22,806 nt of DNA from Paracamarosporium sp. OC-R06-R3. Taxonomy: Eukaryota > Ascomycota > Dothideomycetes > Pleosporales > Didymosphaeriaceae. Every line of letters starts with the position of its first letter. Position 1 is the stretch's first letter. Shown piece after piece: positions 1 through 8,381 of the stretch. The DNA is taken from assembly GCA_019828545.1 (NCBI GenBank), contig JACVRA010000332.1:1-22806 (forward strand), in the 5' to 3' direction. The notes under the pieces are model-generated. The model did not search any database. It was not told where the DNA came from and saw nothing but the letters and a program-made list of their open reading frames with translations. The position numbers were made by a program, and so were the translations under genes.

Positions 1-988
1 TAATATAGTTATATATTAGATCTTTAGCTTAACGCCTATACGCCTTCTTTAACGGCGAGAAACAGCCTACATCTAATAGCTATAAGAAGTATAATAAATA
101 TAAAGGTATATAAAGGGTAATAATCTTATTATTCTTATAGTACTATTAAAATTTAAGTAAGTTATAACTCTTATAGCCATTAATAACTAGTAAATGTACT
201 ACATTAATAATATACCTTTTTATATACTTATTAAAGTGCTTTAACTAATAGAGACTAAGCTTATTTATTATTTAGCTATTCTTAGAGACTATAATAACTT
301 AATTATATAATAAATCCTTTTCTTTATACTAGGTAGAAAGGTAGTGCTTGCCCTAAAAAATAATAAAGAGTAAAATTACCTATTTTATTATATTAATATC
401 TTAAATAATTATAGTCTACTCTTAGTTACCCTACTATATACTCTTTAGCTATCTTTAATACTTAGAGTTTATAACTACTACTTTAGTTAATATTATACCT
501 ATTATAAAGCCTAACTTATTAAAATTATAAATATTATTATTTAGAATACTATACTTAGCTTTAGTATTCTCTATAAGCTAAAACTAAGCTTATATAACTT
601 TAGGATTCTTATAGAGGGCTTTCTTATAGTTATACTTTTAATTAAACTTTACTTTAAGCTCTAGTTAATACTTAATAAAGGTTAAAGCTTAGTTTTAATT
701 AATAGAGTTATAGTACTGCTTAATTAATAAAGAATTAGCTATATCCTTAATAGTAGTAAGCTAAGGTAGGAACTCTTATATATTTAAGTTAAAGATATAC
801 TAAATAATTACCTACTCTTCTATCTTAAGTAGCTTTATTAAGTTAGGTATATAATTAGGTTAAAAGGTCTTTTTAGTATATTAGTTACTTATTATACTTT
901 AAGAGACTTTATAAATAGCTATAGTATATTACTATATTAAAGTTACGTTTTATTTAATAGCCTAAAGCGCAAGCTATATTTAAGCCTC
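1..988 (-). pseudogene. Fot1-type DDE (DD35D) transposase pseudogene, C-terminus off window
   Basis: One minus-strand frame can be followed without any indel from about 988 to the window edge, interrupted only by TAA/TAG. In order it shows an N-terminal HTH-like part, a segment of CENP-B-type DNA-binding character, then the DDE_1 core. The first catalytic motif reads YNFNKLGF, where the family has YNFDETGF, with the Asp changed to Asn at 520-518. The second reads NGYKSYN, with Asp changed to Asn at 181-179. The third Asp is kept in LLDVGCFSPLKKAY at 73-71. The last two sites are exactly 35 residues apart, the DD35D spacing of Fot1. Normal proteins are about 500-550 residues; roughly 330 are present here. 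The start Met is not recognisable. Inactive. Confidence 0.88.
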
Positions 989-1077
989 TTTTAATTATAG
1001 TAGCTTATATAGTAGTTAAGATATTATATTATACTATAGGTAATAGTATATTTTAGTAGGGGCTTAGTACTCTAACT

Positions 1078-1106
1078 AACTTACCTATATAATCAACTTA
1101 CCTATA
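1078..1106. repeat. Subterminal direct repeat of the Fot1-like element
   Basis: The 12-mer AACTTACCTATA occurs at 1078-1089 and again at 1095-1106, 17 bp apart, just inside the presumed transposon end. Short repeated motifs near the ends of pogo/Fot1 elements are candidate transposase-binding sites. That role is inferred here. Confidence 0.55.
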
Positions 1107-1284
1107 AAGTACGTTAATAACTATTATTTTTATAAATATATTTTACTTTAATATAAAGTAATTTATTAATAAATTCTTTACTATCTTATTATATAAAATT
1201 AAAAGAATAACTAATTATCTTTAAATAAAACTTAATAATTCTAATAATATATAGTTTATTTATTAAAAGTTATTATTAATCTAT

Positions 1285-2397
1285 TAAGTTTATTATAATG
1301 TATTTAATAAGACTACTATTAATAAACTACTTAAATATTAATTTTATAATTATAAAATTATACTTAGTAAATTACTACTAAATAGCTATAGCCTACTATA
1401 TAAATTAAGTCTTAAAGAATTAAAGGCTATTAAGAAGTATATACTAAAGTATTTACAAAAGGGATATATTAAATATAGTTATAGCCCCTTTACATTACCT
1501 ATTCTTTATATATAGAAATTAAATAGTAACTTTTAAATTTATATTAATTATTATAAATTAAATTAGTTTACCTATAAAGATGCCTATTTAATCCCTTAGA
1601 TAAATAAGCTATTAGCTTAGCTATTTAAGGTAAAACTATTTATAAAGTTTAATATTTAAGTTATATTTAATAAAATTAGGATAGATTTAAAATTAAAAGA
1701 GTATACTATTTTTTAAATTTAATATAGTATTTATAAGTATAAGATATTATTATTTAACTTATATAATAGACCTACTATTTATTAATACTATATAAATAAC
1801 GTTTTAATTAATTATTTAAATAACTTTTATATAGTCTATTTAAATAATATCCTAATCTATTTAGATAACCTTAAGAAATATATTAATTATATAAAAAAGG
1901 TATTTAATAGGCTATACTAAATAGGCCTTTAAGCTAATATTAAAAAAAGTAAGTTCTATATTTTTTAAACTTAATATCTAGACTATATACTTATTAATAC
2001 TAGTTTAAAGATTAATTTCGTTAAGGTAGAAGTATTACGTAATTAAAAAAAATTAATTATAATTACTATAGTTAAGTCTTTTCTAAGCTTTATTAGATTT
2101 TATTAATAGTTTATATAAGACTTTTTATATATTACTAGGCTACTATATACTTTATAAAGCCCTTAAGTACTATTTATATAAAATTTAAACTATAATAAGG
2201 TATTTAATTAAATTAAAGAAATATTATTAACTATTTTTATACTCTACTATTTTAATCTAAAGCTATTTACTAAAATAGAAACTAATATATTTAATAAAGT
2301 AATTATAAATATTTTATTATAAAAATACTTTAATAATTAAACCTATTTAATTACTTTTTATAGTTAAGTACTATTAGGCTTAAAATTAAATTATCTC
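1285..2397 (+). pseudogene. pol: Reverse transcriptase and start of RNase H (chromovirus pol, broken)
   Basis: A single frame (codons starting at 1300, 1393, 1834 and so on) runs without indels from the protease-RT linker into RNase H, with many TAA/TAG stops. LYKLSLKELKAIKKY at 1396-1440 is the typical entry to gypsy RT, followed by QKGYIKYSYSPF. The catalytic YLDD box reads YLNN at 1837-1848, with both Asp codons changed to AAT. KSFLSF at about 2068 matches the QSFLGF block at the end of RT. RNase H begins with IETN, the usual ETDAS, with its Asp changed to Asn at 2284-2286, and the frame stops being recognisable after LKLNY at 2394. The rest of RNase H is absent (see the next entry). Not functional. 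Confidence 0.88.
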
Positions 2398-2938
2398 TAC
2401 GTTTTAGTCTAAGTTTTATAGGATATTAAATATTAAAGTTAAGCTATTAACTATCTATTATAAAGAGACTAATAGCTAAATAGAAATTATAAATAAGTAT
2501 ATTAATTAGTACTTATAATTATTTATATTTTATTATTAAGATAACTAAAGCTTACTACTACTACTAATTAATAAAGTTTAAATAATATTATTTTATTTAA
2601 CTATTAGTATATTCTTATATAAGATTTTATATAGCTTTAAGCTATAGTAGAGTTAAGATTAAACTAGTCTATTATTAACTTAATTAAATAATTAAATAAA
2701 TATTTAAAATACTTAAAAGTTAATTTAGTATATATATACTACTTAGTAGCTAACTAAAAATAATATATAAAAAGCTTTAGATTAAATATAAATAATAGTT
2801 AATTAATACTATAAATTAATTAACTAAAGTATTAATAATATAGTATATTTTAATACTTAAAATTTAATTATATTATAGCCTAGTTAAAAGCTATTAGATA
2901 AGTATTATAAATACAAAGAGGAAATAGCTATAAAATAA
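2398..2938 (+). pseudogene. pol: Integrase C-terminal half plus chromodomain (chromovirus pol, broken)
   Basis: This lies in a different frame from the RT/RNase H part (codons starting at 2420). It reads KLLTIYYKETNS, then IEIINKYIN, matching the gypsy integrase block STAYHPxTDGQTExxNxxLxxYLR, and then FYYQDN matching the YQDNW stretch. The HHCC zinc finger and the first two catalytic Asp regions of integrase are missing, as is the rest of RNase H, so an internal deletion has fused RNase H directly to the integrase C-terminal half. From about 2760 the same frame shows a chromodomain-like pattern: YKLIN-stop-S where YLVKWxG is expected, then NT-stop where NTW is expected, and the end helix KLLDKYYKYKEE at 2888-2923. 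Stops follow at 2936. Confidence 0.8.
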
Positions 2939-3019
2939 TAAATATAAGGTATTAAGGCCCTCTAGGCCTAATACTAATTAAGGTAATAAAGGGATTCTAT
3001 AAAGTAAAATAAGTTAATA

Positions 3020-3109
3020 AGAATTATATAATAATACTTTATTTTAATAAAGAAAGTATTTTAAGAAATTATATAATAATACTTTACCTTAATAAAGAAA
3101 GTACTTAAG
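3020..3109. repeat. 45-bp tandem repeat, two copies
   Basis: Units at 3020-3064 and 3065-3109 share the core ATTATATAATAATACTTTA and the tail TTAATAAAGAAAGTA, and differ mainly by transitions. The pair ends exactly at the 5-bp target-site duplication of element 3. It may be part of the 3' LTR of the chromovirus relic; no second LTR is available to confirm this. Confidence 0.8.
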
Positions 3110-3114
3110 GTATT
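3110..3114. repeat. Target-site duplication (left) of element 3: GTATT
   Basis: GTATT immediately before the left LTR matches GTATT at 18075-18079 immediately after the right LTR. A 5-bp duplication is normal for Ty3/gypsy integrases. Confidence 0.88.
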
Positions 3115-3537
3115 TATTAAAGTCTTAAGGTTAACTAAATACAAAGGAGTAAGTAGAGTTAATTTTTAAATAAAAGTACTTAATATAAAAATAAAATAAT
3201 ATTATATTATATATATAATATAATAGAATTATAAAAGAAATCTAAATAATAGATTACTAATAGGTTATTACTATAGTAAATAAATTAAATATAAGAATTA
3301 AAGGTAATTCTTTTATTCCTATATATTTAGGGTAGGGCTGTTTTTTAAAAAGTACTTTCCTTAAATTACTCTTTAAAAAGTACTCTTTATAAAGTACTCT
3401 TTATAAAATAGTTATATAACTCTTTTATAAGTACTAGTATATATAAGTGTATAGATTAAGCTTATATATATCTTTAATAGTAAAAGTTTACTTAACTAAT
3501 TATTCTTTCTTTTATATTAAAATCTTAGATCTTAATA
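3115..3537 (-). repeat. 3' LTR of element 3 (left)
   Basis: 423 bp, colinear without gaps with 17652-18074. It starts TATTAAAG and ends CTTAATA on the plus strand, consistent with TG...CA ends changed to TA...TA by RIP. By eye there are about 48 differences from the other LTR, all but one of them transitions. It contains a short tandem array based on AAAGTACTCTTTATA at about 3370-3413. This copy is more AT-rich than its partner in many of the changes. Confidence 0.92.
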
Positions 3538-3552
3538 TTATTCTTCTTTTTT
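3538..3552 (-). promoter_or_regulatory. Polypurine tract of element 3
   Basis: On the minus strand this reads AAAAAAGAAGAATAA, directly upstream of the 3' LTR. That is the purine-rich primer site used to start plus-strand DNA synthesis in LTR retrotransposons. Confidence 0.7.
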
Positions 3553-3632
3553 AATTAATTTATCCTTAAATTATATACTATTCTTATATAAGTTAATACT
3601 ACTTACTTTATTTATTATTATTTATTAGTATT

Positions 3633-4112
3633 ATGTTTACTAAATTTACTATTTATAAATATTGCCTCTATTAAGAAATTCTAAGTATTAATATAGTTAT
3701 AAAAAAGCTATATATTAATTATTATCTTAAGGGTTAAATTTACTTTATTATATTAAGTACTAGTTTAAGGTATACTAAATATATATATATAAATTGTCTA
3801 TATATAAATATAAGCTAGTCGTCTCTAGATAAGACTTATAAGAAGTATAAGAAAAAGGTTAAAGTAAATAAAAAGAAGTTAACTACTATAATTATATAAA
3901 TATTATAAAATAAGAAAATTTTAGCTTAAGTTAAAGAGTATACTTATAAAAAAATATTATATTTTATTATAAAAATAATTATAGATAGAGAAGATATAAG
4001 TACTACTATTATAAATTATTTTATAGTAGATATTCTTATTAATTATTTTACTATACTATAGTTAACTTTAAATATAGTAAATAGAATAGTTTCTACTTTT
4101 AATTTATTATAA
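3633..4112 (+). pseudogene. Antisense accessory ORF with C-x2-C-x6-C motif and Lys-rich segment (unidentified)
   Basis: A plus-strand frame of about 160 codons opposite to the direction of element 3, starting at a retained ATG at 3633, about 80 bp inside the polypurine tract. It has only seven internal stops, about 4 percent, against roughly 11 percent in the RIP-mutated pol frames. Residues 47-57 have Tyr codons (TAT, the RIP form of TGT/TGC) at 3771, 3780 and 3801 with spacing C-x2-C-x6-C. This is followed by S-stop-SSLDK (the stop probably from Trp) and then a Lys-rich stretch, TYKKYKKKVKVNKKKL, that could form a coiled coil. The acidic segment IDREDIS comes later. The pattern resembles small Cys-motif/coiled-coil hypothetical proteins found among fungal repeats, but I cannot name a family. 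It could encode a nucleic-acid-binding accessory protein; this is inference. The true stop may lie beyond 4112. Confidence 0.6.
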
Positions 4113-5480
4113 TAATATATTCTTTTTTTATATTTATTATTTAATTATTAGGTTATAGAGTCCTTGTTTATATTCTTTAACTAATTATTAATAATTATTA
4201 AGGTTATCCTTTAATTTTTAAGTATTTTTACTTTCTAGATATCCTTTTTATTTAATAAGATATTATTAGGTTTCCTTATTAGTTTTAGTATATTTAATAC
4301 TTTCTATTTTAAATTTATTTTTTTCTTTAGCCTTATAGTAGAAGGTTATTTAGACTAGGATTTCTAAGTCTACTAATTTTAATAAAGATATATAAAATAT
4401 AAAATATATTTTTATATTAGGTAGTAGTTTTAATTTATAATTTACTAATAATATTTATTTTAAAATAATAAATAGTTTAATCTTAATATAGTCTAGTTTT
4501 TTATATTTTTTCTTTTATATATAAAGGTTTTTTATAAGTAGATATACTTTATCCTCCTTCTTTAATTAAAGTACTATTTTTTATTTTTAATTAGTATATA
4601 AAATTACCTATTTTTAAGCTTTTTTAAGGTTTTTTTATAATTATTTATATACTTTTTATAGTTTTTCTATTAGTTTAATAACTTTTTCTATTTTTATTAT
4701 TATTTATAATACTTAATTAAAAAGGTATAGGTGTCTTTTATAGTTTATATAGTAAGGTATATATTTTAATATAACTAATTTCTTATTATTATATACTAGT
4801 TATACTATTAGTAATAATAAAATCTAGTTATTTTTTTAGTTATTATAGTAAATGTATAGGTATATTTTTAGTATTTAATTTATACATTCTATCTATCTAT
4901 CTATTTATAGGTAATATATAGTTAATAGTTTTTTTTTAGTTCTAATAAGTACTATAAGGGTTATTTAATAGTTTAATATAAAAAGCTTATTTCTATTACT
5001 TATAATTATCTTTAAAATTCTATAATATTAAATAAATTAGTTTAGTAGAAAATACATAAGTTCTTCTACTAAAAGCTTTTTATTATATAGAATAAACTTA
5101 ATATATTTAGTTAATTAATAAACTATTATTAGAATAGTATTATATTTAATTTTTATTATTAAATTCTTAAACGTTAATAGTTCTATAATAAAGTTTATTA
5201 ATATATCTTTTTATAGTACTTTTAGTACTTAAATTACTTATATTTCTCTATACTTAAGATATATTATATACTTATTTCTTTAGTATTTAGTATATCTTTT
5301 AATATATTTTATAATTACTTTCTTAATTTCTTTAAAGTTATAGTTTTTTTAAATAAGCTCTATTGTTTTCTTAATTCTAGAGTATTTATATAGTAGGTTA
5401 TTATAATATTATTATATAATTTTATTTTATAGCTCCTTTAGTACTTATTTTATAATTATAAGTAGCTAGTTAAGTTTTAT
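4113..5480 (-). pseudogene. pol: Integrase of element 3 (broken)
   Basis: Minus-strand gypsy integrase relic. Near 5270-5420 is a zinc-binding N-terminal region, with a match to the HHxxxxAGHPGxxxTL block around 5400. The core starts with KDILINFIIELLTFKN, where the first catalytic Asp has become Asn at 5195-5193. The second reads SNRNKLF, the usual SDRDKLF, with Asn at 4997-4995. The catalytic Glu is kept at 4889-4887, in the block corresponding to DGQTE; the last two sites are 35 residues apart (DD35E). The final integrase part toward 4113 is not recognisable residue by residue, and I see no chromodomain. The region overlaps nothing on the plus strand except the end of the antisense frame next to it. 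Confidence 0.82.
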
Positions 5481-5559
5481 TATTAGTTTTAGTAATTTAT
5501 CTTTAGCTTTTTATAATATAGTTAAGTATATTTTTTATTTCTCTCTTATTAAGTTACTT

Positions 5560-6140
5560 TTTTAGTTAAGGGTATTTACTTGTTTATTATTCTTTCCTAT
5601 AACGTAGATAATTTTAAATTTATATTATTTTATTATTTATAATTAATATTATTACCTTAGTATAAGTTCTTTTATTATTATAAATTATAAGAGGTTCTTA
5701 TAGTCTATATAGATTTTTAGTATTAAATAACTAAGTATATATATCCTTTAGTATTTTAATACTTTAACTATTATATATAGTTTTTTGTCGTGTATATTAT
5801 ATCTTATTTTAGTATTATTTAGCTTATAAGAATAGTATATAATTAAATATTATTTATTATTTCTCTTTTACTTTACGTATATACCTAAAGTAAGATTGCT
5901 TATATTAGTTTTAAAATATAGTAGTTTATTATTTTAAAAGTATATAAGAACTAATTTTATAATATATACTATTTTAAAAAGCTAAAATAATATATTATAT
6001 TTATTAATTTATATAAAGGGTATATTTTTCCTTATAAGATTAATAAGGGGTATTATAATTTTAATATAGTTCTTAATAAACTATCTATTAAATTTATAAA
6101 ATTTTAAAAACTCTTAAATATTTTTTACCATTTTTAATAC
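5560..6140 (-). pseudogene. pol: RNase H of element 3 (broken)
   Basis: Minus-strand relic in the expected place between RT and integrase. The clearest part is NIHDKKLYIVVKVLKY at about 5800-5750, matching the YDIHDKELLAIVxALxxW block of gypsy RNase H. It is followed by IYIDYKNLL for the TDHKNL motif (His to Tyr) and IIYVIGKNNK at about 5625-5595 for the YxPGKxN motif that ends the domain. The first catalytic Asp region near 6050 is too degraded to read with certainty. RNase H would have removed the RNA template during reverse transcription. Confidence 0.8.
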
Positions 6141-6902
6141 TGGCTATTTTTAAATATATTTAACCTTACTAAGTACTATCTTAATTCCTTCTGTTGTTAT
6201 TATATATCCTAGGAATTTAAGTTATTTAATATTAAATTAATATTTCTTTAGCTTAATCTTTAAATATATATTATTTAGTGCCTTAAGTACCTTTTATACG
6301 TAGGTAACGTAGTTAAATTTATTATTAAAATAAATAAGTATATTATTTATATATATAATAATAAATATATTTAAATATTCCTATAGTATACTATTAATAA
6401 GTGCTTAAAAGATAGTTAGTATATTTATAAGTTTAAAGAATATTATTATATACTTAAATAATTTATATTTTATTTAAAATATTATTTTTTATTCTTCTTC
6501 TTTTTTTATTTTAATAAGGTAGTATTTATCTTATAAGTCTATTATTATAAAAATCTTAATAGTAGTAAGTCTATTTCTTAACTTAACTATATTAAGTAAT
6601 AGATATTAGTTTTTAATTATTATATTATTAAGACGTTAATAGTTTATATATAGTCTTAGTTATCTATTCTTTTTAAGTATAAATATAAATAGATTTACTA
6701 CTTTTAATTTTAATATTCTAATATATTCTTTTTATAAATTTATTTTAATAAATTTTTTTTTTTACTTAAGTTCCTTTCCTAACTTTACGTATAGTAGTTT
6801 AAAAAGTAGGGTTTTTTCTTTTTCTAAGTTAATTATATAGTTTTATAACTAGTATTCTAGAAGATTATATATTCCTTCTCTTTTTTTAAATATATATTTC
6901 TA
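6141..6902 (-). pseudogene. pol: Reverse transcriptase of element 3, split upstream by element 4
   Basis: On the minus strand the RT reads LRLYINY at 6659-6639 (family LRLCVDY), then a retained catalytic Asp (IIDL) at 6539-6537, then ALINSIL, and the YxDD box as YINNILIY at 6353-6330 with both Asp changed to Asn. LGYIITTEGIKI at about 6222-6180 is the well-kept FLGxIIxxxGI block. Except near the ends the frame runs without clear indels. The N-terminal linker of RT is cut at 6902/6903 by the insertion of element 4 and resumes at 14780, where the minus strand reads toward the protease. Confidence 0.9.
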
Positions 6903-6907
6903 CTTAT
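6903..6907. repeat. Target-site duplication (left) of element 4: CTTAT
   Basis: CTTAT directly before the 5' LTR, matching CTTAT at 14775-14779 directly after the 3' LTR. Confidence 0.88.
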
Positions 6908-7111
6908 TATTATATAGGCAGGTAAAGAGTACCTGTTTTTACCCTATACGGGATATTAAGGCCTGTTAGGTCCTAACGGGATATATTAGGTAATAAGGGG
7001 TTATATTATACTAGAGTTAATAAAAATAGTTAGCTAGTAATTTATCTATCCTATAATTTATTATTAATTCCCCTAAGTTAAGTCTACATTACTACTACCT
7101 ATAACCTAATA
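6908..7111 (+). repeat. 5' LTR of element 4
   Basis: 204 bp, colinear without gaps with 14571-14774. It begins TATTATATAGG and ends CCTATAACCTAATA, consistent with TG...CA termini changed by RIP. By eye about 24 differences from the 3' LTR, all transitions. Inside are a 6-bp inverted repeat (GTTAGG/CCTAAC, 6965-6977) and a direct repeat ACGGGATAT (6948-6956 and 6976-6984). It is less mutated than its partner: most differences have C or G here and T or A there. Confidence 0.93.
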
Positions 7112-7403
7112 TTTAAATTACTTTTACTTTTACGTAAGTAGTCTAGACTAACTTACCTTTATAAACTCTAAATAGGTTAAATCTAGAAGTAGCTAGGCCG
7201 TCTAAGACTCTTATATTATAGTCTTAGTAAATAATACTAATTTAATAAGTAAAGATATATAATTAACTTTATTTTTAATAACTCCTCCTCTTTTTTATTA
7301 ATTAATAATAACCTATGCTAGTTAATGCCTACCGGCGCCTAACAGCCTAAGAGAGGACTAACTAATAATAACTATAATTAATTAGGATATAATAGACAAC
7401 GGT
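7112..7403 (+). other. 5' leader of element 4
   Basis: 292 bp between the 5' LTR and the first gag ATG in the gag frame. It should contain the tRNA primer-binding site, but the sequence directly after the LTR (TTTAAATTACTTTTAC) gives no recognisable tRNA 3'-end complement. A comparatively GC-rich patch at 7320-7345 contains two earlier ATGs (7315 and 7325) in other frames. Confidence 0.6.
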
Positions 7404-8381
7404 ATGTTTAGTAACTTAAATATAGCCCTTAAATAGCTAAGAGATAAAAAAAATACTATAGAACTATAGTATATAAATAATATTTAATAATACTATAAGT
7501 TAGATAATACTAATATACTCTTTAAGTTTATATAAGATACTATATAATAGTAAGGAGTTATAAAGACTCCCTCTCTATAGCTACTAATATAAAAGTAGCC
7601 TTATAAGTATATATAAAAGAATTATTATAACTTTAACTAGTAGAAGAATAATTATAAACTTTACTTTTAAGTCTTAAAAACGTATTTTATTAATAAATAA
7701 ATAAAGGTTAATTATGCCTTATAGTTTATCTTTAACGTCCTTTATATAATTTAAAAGACTAAGGTCTAGTCCTAATTATTAATAGATTTATTCTAGAAGG
7801 AAATATAGAAGGTACTAAAGGGAAAGATACTTTAAGTATTAAAATTCCCTAAAGAATAACATTAATTAGTATATAATTAATTAAAATAATATTAATAAAG
7901 GTTAGACTAGGCCCCTTTAGATCTATTAAACTATCTTTAAAGCTATTAGAAGGAGTTAAAGGTTACTAATGTTAAATATTAAAAGTTAAAATTTATTAAA
8001 TACCTCTCTTTATATATCTAACAACGCCTATAAATAATTTTACTAGAACTTAAAATAATAATATTAAACATTAAGCTTTAGGCTTTAATTATTTTTAGAA
8101 TAAAAAAATTATTTATAATAAGGGCTATTTCTCTAGTCTAAAGATAACTACCTAAGAACTAATAGTAGAAGTTAAAAACTAGGGGGAATAATAAACCCTA
8201 AAAGTAAATAAAGAAGACTAATAAGTAGGGTAATAGTTTAAAAAGAAGTAGAATAGTATTATTAAAATCTATTAAGCTTAATAATACGTTAATATACTAT
8301 TATTATAATAAAGTAAGATATATCTATCTAAACTACTTTACTCTTAATAAGGTAGCCACCCCTAGGTTATAAGATATTAAG
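7404..8381 (+). pseudogene. gag: gag of element 4 (broken)
   Basis: The frame starts at the retained ATG at 7404 (MFSNLNIALK). It gives a capsid-like sequence, recognisable where KLYF-stop-VLKTYFINK (7645-7690) is followed by VNYALQFIFNVLY, the usual gag capsid pattern of an alpha-helical YLxxxF...A..FL region. Farther on the frame is Lys/Asn-rich (8110-8260), as expected for a nucleocapsid, but I could not fit a CCHC zinc knuckle convincingly. Pol is in another phase, so expression needed a frameshift or separate initiation. Earlier ATGs at 7315 and 7325 are out of frame, which is why 7404 is chosen. Stops are frequent throughout; not functional. Confidence 0.7.

Larger units (their letters stand above)
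1..1114 (-). mobile_element. Fot1/pogo-like DNA transposon, partial (RIP-mutated)
   Basis: Right-hand part of a Tc1/mariner-superfamily element of the fungal Fot1 (pogo) group, read on the minus strand. It holds the transposase relic and about 125 bp of 5' end sequence. A plausible outer end is at 1114, where the minus strand starts ACGTACTTTATAGG and is followed on the plus strand by TA at 1115-1116, the usual target of this superfamily. The other terminal inverted repeat lies left of the window, so the boundary is inferred from one end only. It abuts the chromovirus relic at the protease/RT border and probably inserted into it. Confidence 0.75.
1117..3109 (+). mobile_element. Ty3/gypsy chromovirus relic, 5'-truncated and internally deleted
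   Basis: Plus-strand remains of a retrotransposon: RT, N-terminal RNase H, C-terminal half of integrase and a chromodomain. Gag and most of the protease are missing on the left, where the Fot1-like transposon begins. A possible trace of protease/linker lies at 1117-1284, but I cannot confirm an active-site motif. The stretch 2945-3109 after the last pol codon may be the start of a 3' LTR; no second copy is in the window to prove it. The sequence was continuous with 18080 onward before element 3 inserted. Confidence 0.75.

Noticed and set aside
3370..3413. CRISPR-like short repeats (AAAGTACTCTTTATA)
   Set aside because: A small contiguous tandem array within both LTRs of element 3, without spacers, in a eukaryotic transposon.
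3776..3793. (TA)n microsatellite
   Set aside because: Short, and it coincides with Tyr/Ile codons of the antisense frame at 3633-4112. It needs no separate explanation.
4888..4912. ATCTATCTATCTATTT microsatellite
   Set aside because: On the minus strand it lies in the integrase block corresponding to DGQTE and is explained by RIP-mutated coding sequence.
7112..7130. tRNA primer-binding site of element 4
   Set aside because: The sequence after the LTR does not match a tRNA 3' end even when RIP changes are allowed. It cannot be supported.
8105..8160. CCHC zinc knuckle in gag of element 4
   Set aside because: Tyr codons do not fall into C-x2-C-x4-H-x4-C spacing in the gag frame without assuming indels. 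The same problem arises at 19320-19370 in element 5.
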